A DNA stretch of 11,361 bases from Rhizopus sp. PT2906 (lineage: Eukaryota; Mucoromycota; Mucoromycetes; Mucorales; Rhizopodaceae). The stretch's first letter is position 1. Each line of letters begins with the position of its first letter. The position numbers were made by a program, and so were the translations under genes. Positions 1-7,535 of this stretch are shown here, piece by piece. The DNA is taken from NCBI GenBank assembly GCA_025529335.1, contig JAMYHX010000915.1:1-11361 (forward strand), written 5' to 3'. The notes beneath the pieces were generated by a model. It saw nothing but the letters and a program-made list of their open reading frames with translations, did not search any database and was not told the origin of the DNA.

Positions 1-306
1 ATACGTAATCAATAAGCATGTTGAAGAGTTTGTTTGATAAAAACTGTATCTTTTCTTTATTTTTTAAGCGCATCAAAAAATTGAATTCCTTTCACGTAAT
101 TCATATTAACAACCTGTTTTAAACAAACAAAACAAGCTATTTGATTGGCTCATTTATGCAGTAACAACCCATTTCACACGACAAAACCAAACTGGGTTGT
201 AATTTTCCCCGGATTGAATTCTTGCTTACTGTGCAAAAATAGAATAAGAATATAAAAAAAACCTTGTTTTTTCTTTTTCTTTTTTAATCTTTTTATCATC
301 TTAATC
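1..306 (+). promoter_or_regulatory. Upstream region and promoter of the SDR gene
   Basis: AT-rich non-coding stretch before the SDR start codon at 307. Visible elements are a CCAAT box in reverse orientation (GATTGGCT at 143-150), a TATA-like TATAAAAAA at 251-259, and a CT/T-rich stretch at about 265-300, which is a usual leader or transcription-start context in fungi. I see no credible coding region here. The 15-mer TTGATTGGCTCATTT at 141-155 recurs exactly at 11173-11187, upstream of the last gene. The element names rest on consensus matches only. Confidence 0.5.
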
Positions 307-1287
307 ATGTCTGCTGCTGACCGTTTGAACAACATCAAGGGCCATTTATCTGCCGCTCATCCTCAAGGTTTATTAGCTGGTGAAGTTGCCATCATTACCG
401 GTTCAGGGTAAGAGAGAAAGAAGCGTTCCAGAAAATAGAATTTATGCTGATGATATAATTTAGTCAAGGTATTGGTAAGAGCTGTGCCGAACTATTTGCT
501 CGTGAAGGTGCTCTTGTTGTTGTCACTGATATTGATGCAGGCAAGTTTCATGCAGTACAATACGGAGAAAGAAAGCTAATACGATTTAAATTCAATAGCT
601 AAATCTGATCAAGTTGCTGCTGACATTAATGCCGCTGGTGGCAAGGCTATTTCTATTCCCGGTGATGTCTTGGATCCTGCTTTCCCTGAAAGATTGGTTG
701 AAGAAACCGTAAAGCAATTTGGCAAGATCAACCATATTGTGAACAACGCTGGTTTCACTTTTGATGGTATGCTCCACAAGATTACCGATAAGCAATGGGA
801 TCTTATGCTTGCCGTTCATAACACGGCTCCTTTCAAGATCATCCGTGCAGCTGCCAAATACCTCCGTAAGAAGGATGGTGCCAACAAGACCATTGTCAAC
901 ATCTCTTCTACCTCTGGTTTACACGGCAACGTCGGTCAAGCCAACTATGCTACAGCCAAGGCCGGTGTTGTTGGTTTAACCAAGACTATTGCTAAAGAGT
1001 GGGGTATGTTTGGCGTCCGTTGTAACACAGTTGCCTTTGGTTGGGTCGATACACGTTTGACGCGTGCAAAGGAAGCAGGCGCTGCTATTGAAGTTGAAGG
1101 CCAAAAGGTTGTCCTTGGTATTCCTACCGGTAACAAGCAGGCCAAGGTGAATCCATTTGCTGACATTCCTTTGGGCCGTGCTGGTAACGCAGACGAGGTA
1201 GCTGGATCTGTCTTGGTTCTCTGTACTCCTTTGACCAGCTATATCACCGGCCACACCCTTGAAGTTACTGGTGGTCGTGGTATCTAA
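307..1287 (+). CDS. Short-chain dehydrogenase/reductase (FabG-like 3-oxoacyl reductase type), 3 exons
   Basis: Exons 307-407, 464-540 and 599-1287 join to 288 residues. It is a classical SDR, an NAD(P)-dependent oxidoreductase with a Rossmann fold. Seen: cofactor loop TGSGQGIG at 31-38, NNAG at 108-111, catalytic Ser163, Tyr176 and Lys180 (YATAK), and a FabG-like C-terminus with GHTLEVTGG. Asp56 sits at the end of strand 2 (VVVTDID), which in this family favours NAD(H) over NADP(H). Residues 213-248 form a substrate-loop insertion longer than in bacterial FabG (about 245 aa in total). No presequence or peroxisomal C-terminus is visible, so a cytosolic location is inferred. Intron 1 (408-463) is GT-AG and intron 2 (541-598) is GC-AG. 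The start has A at -3. AATAAA at 1302-1307 follows the stop. The substrate cannot be read from sequence; 3-oxoacyl, hydroxysteroid or other carbonyl compounds are all possible. Confidence 0.93.
541..598 (+). other. GC-AG intron of the SDR gene
   Basis: The 58-nt intron starts GCAAGT right after exon sequence ending GCAG, the typical form of a GC donor (AG|GCAAGT), and ends in CAATAG. Splicing here restores the frame through GCT (Ala60) and gives an uninterrupted SDR. The nearby GT at 545 gives an immediate stop when joined to the same acceptor. The call rests on frame continuity; no transcript was available. Confidence 0.75.
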
Positions 1288-1537
1288 TTATAAATGTAAA
1301 TAATAAACAAACATTCGCTTTTGACAACCCAAAATAGAACAGTTTCAAAAATAACACCATAAGCCCTTTTTTCTCTTTTTTCTTTCCCTTCTCTTCCACA
1401 TACACACACACACACACACACGAAAAAAGATCCGCATAATTTTTATTTATGAAAGGAGTAAAGTATTTTCAATCCATCTATTTTTTCATAAGCATAAAAA
1501 AGGGCATAAAAAGGTGAAAGGAAAGGAATGAAACAGT
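1288..1537. terminator. Convergent 3' regions of the SDR and copper-fist genes
   Basis: This is the 250-bp spacer between two stop codons that face each other. An AATAAA poly(A)-signal match lies at 1302-1307 for the plus-strand gene. The rest is T/CT-rich and A-rich low-complexity sequence with an AC dinucleotide repeat at 1402-1421. No gene is seen. Confidence 0.5.
1402..1421. repeat. (AC)10 microsatellite
   Basis: Ten uninterrupted AC units lie in the spacer between the convergent genes. It is a simple-sequence repeat, likely length-polymorphic, with no other role visible. Confidence 0.9.
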
Positions 1538-2308
1538 TTAGATAAAACAAAAGGATTGTTGTTGTTGTTGTTGATACAGCTGATCGATGGTGGAAGGTAG
1601 CTGCGCAAGTTGTAAATAATTATCAGGGTGCACAAAGCAACCAGGGCAGATACAAGCCTCACCACAATAACAGGTAACAATACGTGTCACTGGCATGGCA
1701 GAAGTGTGTAAAGGCGTCATCGTCATGACGACAGACTCTCCTTTAGTTAACGGAATGCTTGTTGTACATTGATGAGGGATCATGCTACCACACAGTCTGT
1801 TGATTGGAGGCTCTTTTATATGTTCTTCTATGGCAAGTTGTTGATATTGTTGATGTTGCTGTTGTTGATGTTGCTGTTGTTCTTGTTCTTGTTCTTGTTC
1901 TTGTTCTTGCTGCTTCTCAGAACAAGCGCATTCTTTAGCGTTGCTATGGTTTCCATGATTCTTTTTTATTGTATGATTGACAATATCTGTGTAAGATAGG
2001 CCTGGCCAGCACAATGCTATAAAGGAAAATTAATATCCTACATAGTCAATAGAACCATATACCAACATTTATTTTTGCGAATACAGTTACATTTGGCATG
2101 AATTTGTTTTGTCTTTCTTAAATCTCGGCAGTAAACACACTGGCTGACGGGTCTTCCTTTTTTTCTTATTTCAATCAATGGTCTCTCGAAATGTTTGCAG
2201 GTTGAAGATCGATGACCCTATATAGATGTTTAACAATAATAATTAATCCCTCTTTTTTATTACCTTGACGCAGGTGTTACAAGCAAATTTGATTCCATTA
2301 ATGAGCAT
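1538..2308 (-). CDS. Copper-fist transcription factor (Cuf1/Mac1-like), 3 exons
   Basis: Exon 1 is 2308-2264 (15 codons), intron 2263-2218, exon 2 starts at 2217, and the last exon runs 2016-1538. Exons 1 and 2 make the copper-fist DNA-binding module: zinc ligands Cys10, Cys13, Cys22 and His24 (FACNTC, GHRSSTCKH), the minor-groove KGRP at 35-38, then CVYCRDLRK and HAKC. The last exon has an EQ/Q/H-rich segment, then the Cys motif C-Y-C-x3-C-x-C-x2-C-x2-H (1628-1672), and ends in a second Gln run. That motif is the copper-sensing type of Mac1 and Cuf1, so a nuclear regulator of copper-uptake genes, active when copper is low, is inferred. About 218 residues is short against roughly 410 in yeast. 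The end of exon 2 is uncertain: donors at 2084 or 2090 keep frame with the acceptor at 2017, whereas the best-looking donor at 2062 does not. Confidence 0.87.
1877..1906. repeat. TTGTTC hexamer repeat coding for alternating Glu-Gln
   Basis: Five perfect TTGTTC units on the plus strand are read on the minus strand as a Glu/Gln run. They sit inside a wider Gln/His-rich stretch (about 1837-1915) of the copper-fist protein. A GTT repeat at about 1557-1572 encodes a second Gln run near the C-terminus. Such runs are slippage-prone and common in fungal activators. Confidence 0.85.
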
Positions 2309-2450
2309 TTTTTTTTATCTTTGATGTTTGATTTAAGAATCTAGAATAAAAGAAAGAGCTCAAACGAGCTTTCTCTTGATGAAATAAAGCGTCCGTTCGA
2401 AACGAAGACTTTTTTTCTGCTTATAAGGTTATTTTTAGGCTTATAAAATT
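2309..2450 (-). promoter_or_regulatory. Immediate upstream region of the copper-fist gene
   Basis: This is AT-rich sequence before the start codon at 2308, which itself follows an A-run. It holds an imperfect hairpin at about 2351-2374 (AGAAAG ... CTTTCT with CTC/GAG inside) and two GCTTATAA copies at about 2419-2446. I could not find a clean match to the known Mac1 (TTTGCTCA) or Cuf1 sites that would indicate autoregulation. Confidence 0.3.
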
Positions 2451-2606
2451 AATTAATCAAAAAAAAAAAAAAAAGAGAAAGAGGAATTATAATAAAGAAA
2501 TCATTCAAAATACAAAAGCAATTTAAAGCTAAAAATACAGACGATCGATTAAAAGTTAAAGAAGAATATAAAAAGGGGATTGTGTGGTGTGATTGATCAA
2601 GAGATA

Positions 2607-2646
2607 AAAAGAAAGAGAGAAAGAGAGAAAAAGAAAGAAAAAGAAA
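2607..2646. repeat. 40-nt homopurine tract
   Basis: An uninterrupted A/G run made of GAAA and GAGA units. On the minus strand it is a CT tract about 300 bp upstream of the copper-fist start, a position compatible with a distal promoter or leader. No function is shown. Confidence 0.7.
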
Positions 2647-2800
2647 TTGCATATGAAATGTCTTGATATTTATGGTAAACGATAGTTTCTATAAAAGTTC
2701 TAGCTTAAAATAATAAATCATTGAATATATTTGCACAACTCTGTTCTAATGGGCCTTTTTGAATTGTAGACAGACAGGGAAGAAGAGACGTGTAAACTTT

Positions 2801-2832
2801 GAGGTACTTTGTGAGGTACTTTGAGGTATTTT
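2801..2832. repeat. Three near-tandem GAGGTACTTT units
   Basis: Units lie at 2801-2810, 2813-2822 and 2823-2832 (the last reads GAGGTATTTT), with a 2-bp spacer between the first two. This could be a small regulatory array or slippage product; nothing around it decides. Confidence 0.6.
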
Positions 2833-3299
2833 TTACTTATTGGCTGGAATCAGGCTCCGAAATAAGCTTGAGTCGTACTTGCATTGAAGAATATAATTGA
2901 AAGGAGATAATGGTCCACAAAGTTGATTTCATGTACCCTCGTCAAAATTATATCTCTGATAAAGTATTCATCATATAGAATATGGCTGACCTTCGGTTTT
3001 CATCTGATATACCATCACTTTCAGATTTTTAAGAAATTTGTGGCGGCATGTGTAGGCTTTTTGTCTTGTCTCTCTTTCTCTCTCCTTTCAGTGCGATTTA
3101 GAATGCGGGTATTCACTGCTCTCATGAATGATCTGAGAGCAACGGCTTCCTATAAATATTCAAAGACGTCTATTCACGTCATGAAAGGTGATAATGATTC
3201 GAATGATCGGACTACTTGCTAACATTCGAGTTAAATATAATATTCTCCAGTAGGGAAGAACTGTGTTTTATTTTAATTGATTACTATATTACTTATAAA

Positions 3300-3512
3300 A
3301 TGTCGGCAGTGGTACAAGGAGCCCTCCAAAATAGGCAAATGAATACCCAAAGGTTTAGGGAGCTTTATGTGATGAACAACGAGCATCTTGGTAACATTAT
3401 AGCAATTATTAAATTAATGACTATCACAGGGCATTTATTTACTCTCGCAGTAGATGATATGGTTGGAACCACTTGGCTATGTGAGAAAGTCTCCAGGAAC
3501 AGCACAGGATAG
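3300..3512 (+). CDS. Doubtful small ORF, 70 codons
   Basis: An ATG-initiated ORF of 70 residues (begins MSAVVQGALQ, ends SRNSTG) preceded by CTTATAAA. It has no recognised domain, signal peptide or conserved motif. It lies in the long spacer with no supporting neighbour. It may be chance, an exon of an unrecognised gene, or a remnant. Confidence 0.12.
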   Translation: MSAVVQGALQNRQMNTQRFRELYVMNNEHLGNIIAIIKLMTITGHLFTLAVDDMVGTTWLCEKVSRNSTG

Positions 3513-3876
3513 AACCTTAAATCTACAAAATAGGGTGATACATTTGAATAAAAGATCTTTGGCATACAAGCGCTTTGCTTCGATGACATGGCAAAGCGTC
3601 AACCGATATATGCATCAGAGACTTAAATGATGCTCCAGCGTCGTATAATTCTTTCGCTTGATCTCAGAAATAGAATCGACAAGGGGAGAATAGTCAAACG
3701 ATGCGAGACAAACGTATTTTGAACCACGTTCTTTTATTATTATACAGTGTTGTAATAAATTACTTTATGTGTAAACCACTTTCTTTTTTTCTGGTCAAGG
3801 TACATACGATCGTATCCTTTTTTTGATAGCTTGTATTTCCTCTCCTTTTTGTTAGCGTCTTCTTCTTTTTAAACTG

Positions 3877-4041
3877 ATGTTAATTAAATTTAAAGTGGAA
3901 ATAGTATCCAATAGAACCATTGTTCTTTACTCTCTTGGCTACTCTTCAAATTCTCAATCCAAAGACTATGTTCTTTTTCGTAAAACTAAGAGAGCAAAGT
4001 CTATACTTGATGGCTTTGACAAAAGCAGCAAAGAGAAATGA
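3877..4041 (+). CDS. Doubtful small ORF, 54 codons, coding-like composition
   Basis: An ATG-initiated ORF of 54 residues (begins MLIKFKVEIV) with a Lys/Ser-rich second half ending KSSKEK. Its composition is more protein-like than the surrounding AT-rich sequence, and it lies about 190 bp before the 43-nt poly(A) run on the same strand. No family is recognised. It could be a small gene, an exon, or the decayed 3' end of a retroposed copy. Confidence 0.15.
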   Translation: MLIKFKVEIVSNRTIVLYSLGYSSNSQSKDYVLFRKTKRAKSILDGFDKSSKEK

Positions 4042-4230
4042 GGCATGAATGAAGTCGTTTATCATTAGAGAATACGTTTTCCATCCCCAGTCTCTATTGC
4101 TGCTTATTCCATTCATGTGCTTATGCTTAAATGCTTTAAATTAACACACTCGTATCCTTTTCTTTCAGTCCGGAGATTTAGCTTTGACAAAAACACAGTA
4201 GACATCACTTTCTGCTATTTTCTCCCTTTT

Positions 4231-4232
<2 letters not shown>

Positions 4233-4275
<43 letters not shown>
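4233..4275 (+). repeat. 43-nt poly(A) run
   Basis: An uninterrupted run of 43 A on the plus strand, far longer than any other homopolymer in the window. It may be simple slippage, or the tail of a retroposed sequence inserted in plus orientation. I looked for a target-site duplication around it and found no clear one. Confidence 0.9.
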
Positions 4276-4277
<2 letters not shown>

Positions 4278-4443
4278 ATCTATTTCCATAAGAAATGGAG
4301 AACATGTAGCTCTCTCTTCTGCAAATTGCTATCGAATAAGATGAATTCTAAGAGAACGCTCTGATTTTGTTCTCTTGTTAATAGGCCTATCTTCTGGTCC
4401 ATAAATAGTTGCATCATGTTGAGCTGCTTTTCATGTTATATCA

Positions 4444-4466
4444 TATGATGTCATGGTTATCTCAAT
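4444..4466 (+). promoter_or_regulatory. Shared 23-bp promoter element, copy 1 (CRE-like core)
   Basis: Reads TATGATGTCATG, then G, TTAT, C, TCAAT. It matches the element at 9251-9229 (minus strand) at 21 of 23 positions. The core TGATGTCA differs by one base from the bZIP (ATF/CREB) site TGACGTCA. It ends 11 bp before the TATA box at 4478 and 65 bp before the start codon at 4532. Co-regulation with the 7536-9148 gene is inferred. Confidence 0.65.
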
Positions 4467-4477
4467 ATTCATGCCTT

Positions 4478-4486
4478 TATATAAAA
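4478..4486 (+). promoter_or_regulatory. TATA box of the small mitochondrial membrane protein gene
   Basis: TATATAAAA, 45 bp before the ATG at 4532 and directly downstream of the shared element. Confidence 0.65.
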
Positions 4487-4531
4487 CCCTGATCTTCGTG
4501 AACGTGGCACTGCGTGAATCCTTTTTTTCTC

Positions 4532-5017
4532 ATGTTTTATTCTCGTGCAGCTCAATTCATTAAACCAAGACGTGCCATTGTCCAAAGACGATTCTACGAT
4601 ACAGGAAATAGCCCTGACACTCCTCAAGGTAACAATGCTCTTATCGTAGGCGGCATGCTTGCTCTTCTTGGTGCCACCTACTTGTATTCAAAGAGTGCAA
4701 AGGGAGACCCAAACAAAGTTCTTGGTGATAAGTCGACTGAAAAAGTAAAGGATAAAACAAGCGGGGACAACGATGCCAGTGGAAGTCTATCGTACGAACT
4801 CAACAAAGGTGTCAGGAATGCAACCGATTTTATGCGAAGTGGTCGTGCCAATAAAGAAGAAAACCCTACGTCCGCAGGAGCTGCTACTACGGGCAGTGAT
4901 GGTCCCAATAAGCATCAAAGTCAAATAGCAAGCAAGAGCACAGACGAAGTCACCAATGTCTCTGAAGAAGGCACTCCAAGAAATGACAAGGTGTCGACTA
5001 TACCCGGTGCTAAATAA
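4532..5017 (+). CDS. Small mitochondrial single-pass membrane protein, hydrophilic tail
   Basis: Single exon, 161 residues. Residues 1-22 are rich in Arg/Lys with no acidic residue (RAAQFIKPRRAIVQRR), a typical mitochondrial presequence. Residues 35-53 form one Gly/Ala/Leu-rich membrane segment (ALIVGGMLALLGATYLY). The remaining 108 residues are Lys/Asp/Ser/Thr/Gly-rich, without Cys or Trp, and probably disordered. I know no named family for it. The N-terminal plan matches that of the 7536-9148 protein (IK-x2-R near QRR-x-Y, then a Gly-rich membrane segment and a Lys-rich junction), and both share an upstream element, so they are probably paralogues or a co-regulated pair. The ATG at 4532 is chosen because it follows the TATA box by a normal leader length and starts the presequence; no ATG lies in frame between them. 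It converges on the AspRS gene with a 78-bp gap. Inner-membrane anchoring is inferred. Confidence 0.8.
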   Translation: MFYSRAAQFIKPRRAIVQRRFYDTGNSPDTPQGNNALIVGGMLALLGATYLYSKSAKGDPNKVLGDKSTEKVKDKTSGDNDASGSLSYELNKGVRNATDFMRSGRANKEENPTSAGAATTGSDGPNKHQSQIASKSTDEVTNVSEEGTPRNDKVSTIPGAK

Positions 5018-5095
5018 GGAAATAAAAATAGACGACATGGTTTGTTTTTATGCATACATGCCTTTTTATTATTGTACAATGCTATTCTATATGTA
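5018..5095. terminator. Shared 3' spacer of convergent genes with two poly(A) signals
   Basis: Only 78 bp separate the two stop codons. AATAAA at 5021-5026 serves the plus-strand gene, and TTTATT at 5065-5070 (AATAAA on the minus strand) serves the AspRS gene. The 3' ends of the two transcripts therefore very likely overlap. Confidence 0.55.
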
Positions 5096-7454
5096 TTAAT
5101 TCTGATCTTGAGCTAACTTGAGACCATATTCATTTAATTGAGCTGTTGTTACTTCAGATGGACTATTCACTACATAGTCTTTACCACCTGCAGCCTTGGG
5201 GAACGCAATTACATCACGAATAGAAGAAGACTGACATAAGATAGCCATCAAGCGATCAAAACCCAAGGCAATACCTCCGTGAGGTGGACACCCTCCACCG
5301 AGAGCATCAATCAAATGATCAAACCTCTGGTACTCATGTCTTTCTAACTGCAGCACTTTTTCTAGTATGAATGTCTGCATCACAGGGGAATGAATACGGA
5401 TCGATCCGCCTCCAATCTCCATACCATTCAAAACCAAGTCATAGTGCTGTCCACGTACTTTTTCAGGCTCTGTAGCCAGCAGGGGTATGTCTTCATCAAA
5501 TGGTGCTGTGAAGGGATGATGCGTAGATTGCCAAGTACGGATACCAGCTTCGTCAGGTGTGAAAAGAGGGAAAGACTCTATCCACAAGAACTTGTATCTT
5601 TCGGGATCTAGCTGCAGTAAGCCCTTATTTTGCAGCAGGTTGGACAAATAGAGACGAATTCTGCCCATGGTTGTATTGCCACCCTAGACACAGATAAGAT
5701 ATATGGTATCATAAAAGAGTAAATCTTACATAAAGATAAGCAGGCCTCTTGTATGTTACAACTAAATCGCCTTGCTGGATATCGAGCTTTTGATTTAATT
5801 CAGTCTCAATCGCGCCAATACGCTGCGAGTGGCGAAGTTGAGGGCATTTGGATGGCCATGAATGAATATTGTTTTCATTGATCTTGACAAATGCAAAATT
5901 CTACTTGTTTTTCATTAGCAAAGCAACTTTGCCTTTTTTTCTTATTACCTTGTCTTCTGTAAGTTCCAGTTCCTTTTGCATGGCCTTTAATTCACTACCT
6001 GTAAGCTTGGATCCTCGCTTAACTACCATACAATCGACAGAAGCATCACCAATAGCATCTTTTACATATGACCCAATATCATTAATATGCATCGAGAATC
6101 GAACATCCGGCTTATCTGATCCATACTATAGACAAGGCTAAACATCAACTATAAAGCAAAAAAACAGAGCTTATTTCGCTTTACCTTGGACATTGCTTCA
6201 TGATATGTCATGTGTGGGAAAGAGTCCTTTGTTAGTTTTATACTTAATGCTTTATCCCAGATAGCTGTAACCATGCCTTCGATTATATTTTGAATATCCT
6301 TTGCTTTGACAAAGGACATTTCTAAATCAATCTTTTATAGAGTCAACACCTCATCTTATACTTCTTTAGCATTTACCTGTGTAAACTCTGGTTGTCTATC
6401 TGCTCTCAAGTCCTCATCTCTGAAACAACGAGCTATTTGAAAGTACCGATCAAATCCAGCCGCCATCAGCATTTGTTTATGCTAACGAACAGAATCAATG
6501 AGGACTCAGATGTCTTTACTTTATCCTACCTGCTGTGGACTCTGAGGAAGCGCATAAAAATTTCCCTTTTTTCTTGTAGGAACAATGAATTCTCTTGCAC
6601 CTTCAGGAGTTGATTTAAACAACATGGGCGTTTCTATCTCTGTAAATCCATTGTCAATCAAGTAATTTCGAACTGTATTGGCTGTTATCGATCTCAAGCG
6701 AATATTATGCTGAAGCTCTTCTCGACGAAGATCCAAGTAACGATAACGGAGTCTGACTTCCTCATTTGGCTATATCAAGGGTGAACACAATGCCTATTGA
6801 TTTTATTGCTTTTTTACCATTTGAGTTTGACTTGGCCAAAAGGGTAAAGAGGGTGAAGCAGGGTTTAAGCAGTAAAGCGTGTCGATTTCAACTTCAATTT
6901 CTCCTGTTTTTTGCTTTTTATTTGCCATACCCTCTGGACGCTTTCGGACAATGCCTTCAACACAAATGACACTTTCTGCAGACAAGGATTGGATTTGCAA
7001 CTTGAGTTGTTGATTGCCGTTACGAAAGACAAGTTGTGCTGTTCCAGAATGATCATACAAGGGGATAAAGATTAAATCTTGAGAAAGAGATCTATTTGGG
7101 GCAGTGTTCAGGGTATATGTATGTAAATGACAAATAATATTGTTACCTTGTTGATTGCGCCCAACCACACAATACTACTTTTTCTCCTTCATTGGATACG
7201 CTCAAGTTACCACAATAATGAGTTCGACTAGGGTAATGACCTTTTGTTTTAAATCGTTACTTTAGTGCAAGCGATCTTCAAGCTAGTTTCCTACCATGGT
7301 GACGTCTGTCGTCTTTATAGCCGTGCAAGTACTGTTCTTTTTGAACCGTCGTAAGAGAAAATGGTCGATAGGCAGTGAGTGGCCTTAGTCTAAGAGTGGG
7401 TCTAGTCAACAGTGATCTACTGCTTAAAAACAAAACTCTACTCAAACAATTCAT
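5096..7454 (-). CDS. MSD1: Mitochondrial aspartyl-tRNA synthetase, 9 exons
   Basis: Exons 7454-7295, 7240-7147, 7091-6818, 6769-6530, 6481-6377, 6331-6185, 6125-5949, 5900-5730 and 5683-5096 join in frame to 651 residues, as expected for the family (human DARS2 645, yeast Msd1 658). It charges mitochondrial tRNA(Asp) with aspartate in the matrix. Residues 1-40 form an Arg/Leu/Ser-rich presequence. The N-terminal OB-fold anticodon domain starts at RTHYCG. Motif 1 ends GFTEIETP (217-224); motif 2 has FDRYFQIARCFRDEDLRAD (266-284); YGSDKPDVRF is at 341-350; motif 3 is GIALGFDRL (593-601, Arg600). A bacterial-type insertion domain lies between about 350 and 480. All eight introns are GT-AG, 45-59 nt. 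The start at 7454 supplies the presequence, and no ATG closer to RTHYCG would. It lies 82 bp from the stop of the upstream gene on the same strand. Confidence 0.95.
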
Positions 7455-7535
7455 TAAAGAAAAAAAAAAAGAGAGAAGGGATCGCGGTAGTAGAATAACA
7501 TGATTTTATTTTATACAGACAATAAACTATTATAT
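7455..7535 (-). promoter_or_regulatory. Compact spacer: AspRS promoter and upstream gene's 3' end
   Basis: 81 bp between the stop of the LEA-like gene and the AspRS start codon. On the minus strand it has TATAAAAT at 7515-7508 and, overlapping it, AATAAAAT at 7510-7503, then a CT/T-rich leader up to the ATG. The first fits a TATA box 53 bp before the AspRS ATG, the second a poly(A) signal 25 bp after the upstream stop. Both roles are inferred from consensus and position. Confidence 0.5.

Larger units (their letters stand above)
2451..4443. other. Long AT-rich intergenic region without a convincing gene
   Basis: About 2 kb in which no ORF shows a recognisable domain on either strand. It contains an A16 run (2459-2474), a 40-nt pure purine tract (2607-2646), a triple GAGGTACTTT repeat (2801-2832), a 43-nt poly(A) run (4233-4275) and a few coding-like fragments listed separately. 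A minus-strand open stretch ending with a stop at 3615-3617 (about 50 codons back to an in-frame stop) looks mildly protein-like but matches no family I know. A degraded mobile element is possible but not shown. Confidence 0.5.

Noticed and set aside
1769..1999. Plus-strand Leu/Phe-rich ORF that looks like a membrane protein
   Set aside because: It is the antisense reading of the Gln/Glu repeat in the copper-fist gene, whose minus-strand Cys motif and zinc module are far stronger evidence.
2351..2374. Hairpin resembling a bacterial terminator
   Set aside because: It has a bulged stem and no T-run in the right place, and it lies in a eukaryotic context upstream of a gene.
2395..2410. GTTCGAAAC, resembling the T-loop (B box) of a tRNA gene
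   Set aside because: The flanking bases do not form the 5-bp T stem, and no acceptor or anticodon arm could be found around it.
2923..3222. Plus-strand ORF of 99 codons
   Set aside because: It opens on a non-ATG codon and has no recognisable domain or convincing promoter; composition suggests chance.
4117..4344. Plus-strand ORF with a poly-Lys run
   Set aside because: The Lys run is only the translation of the 43-nt poly(A) tract; the rest has no motif.
5901..6092. Separate small minus-strand protein of 63 residues
   Set aside because: It is AspRS exon 7 (YGSDKPDVRF region) read through into the following intron; the true exon ends at 5949.
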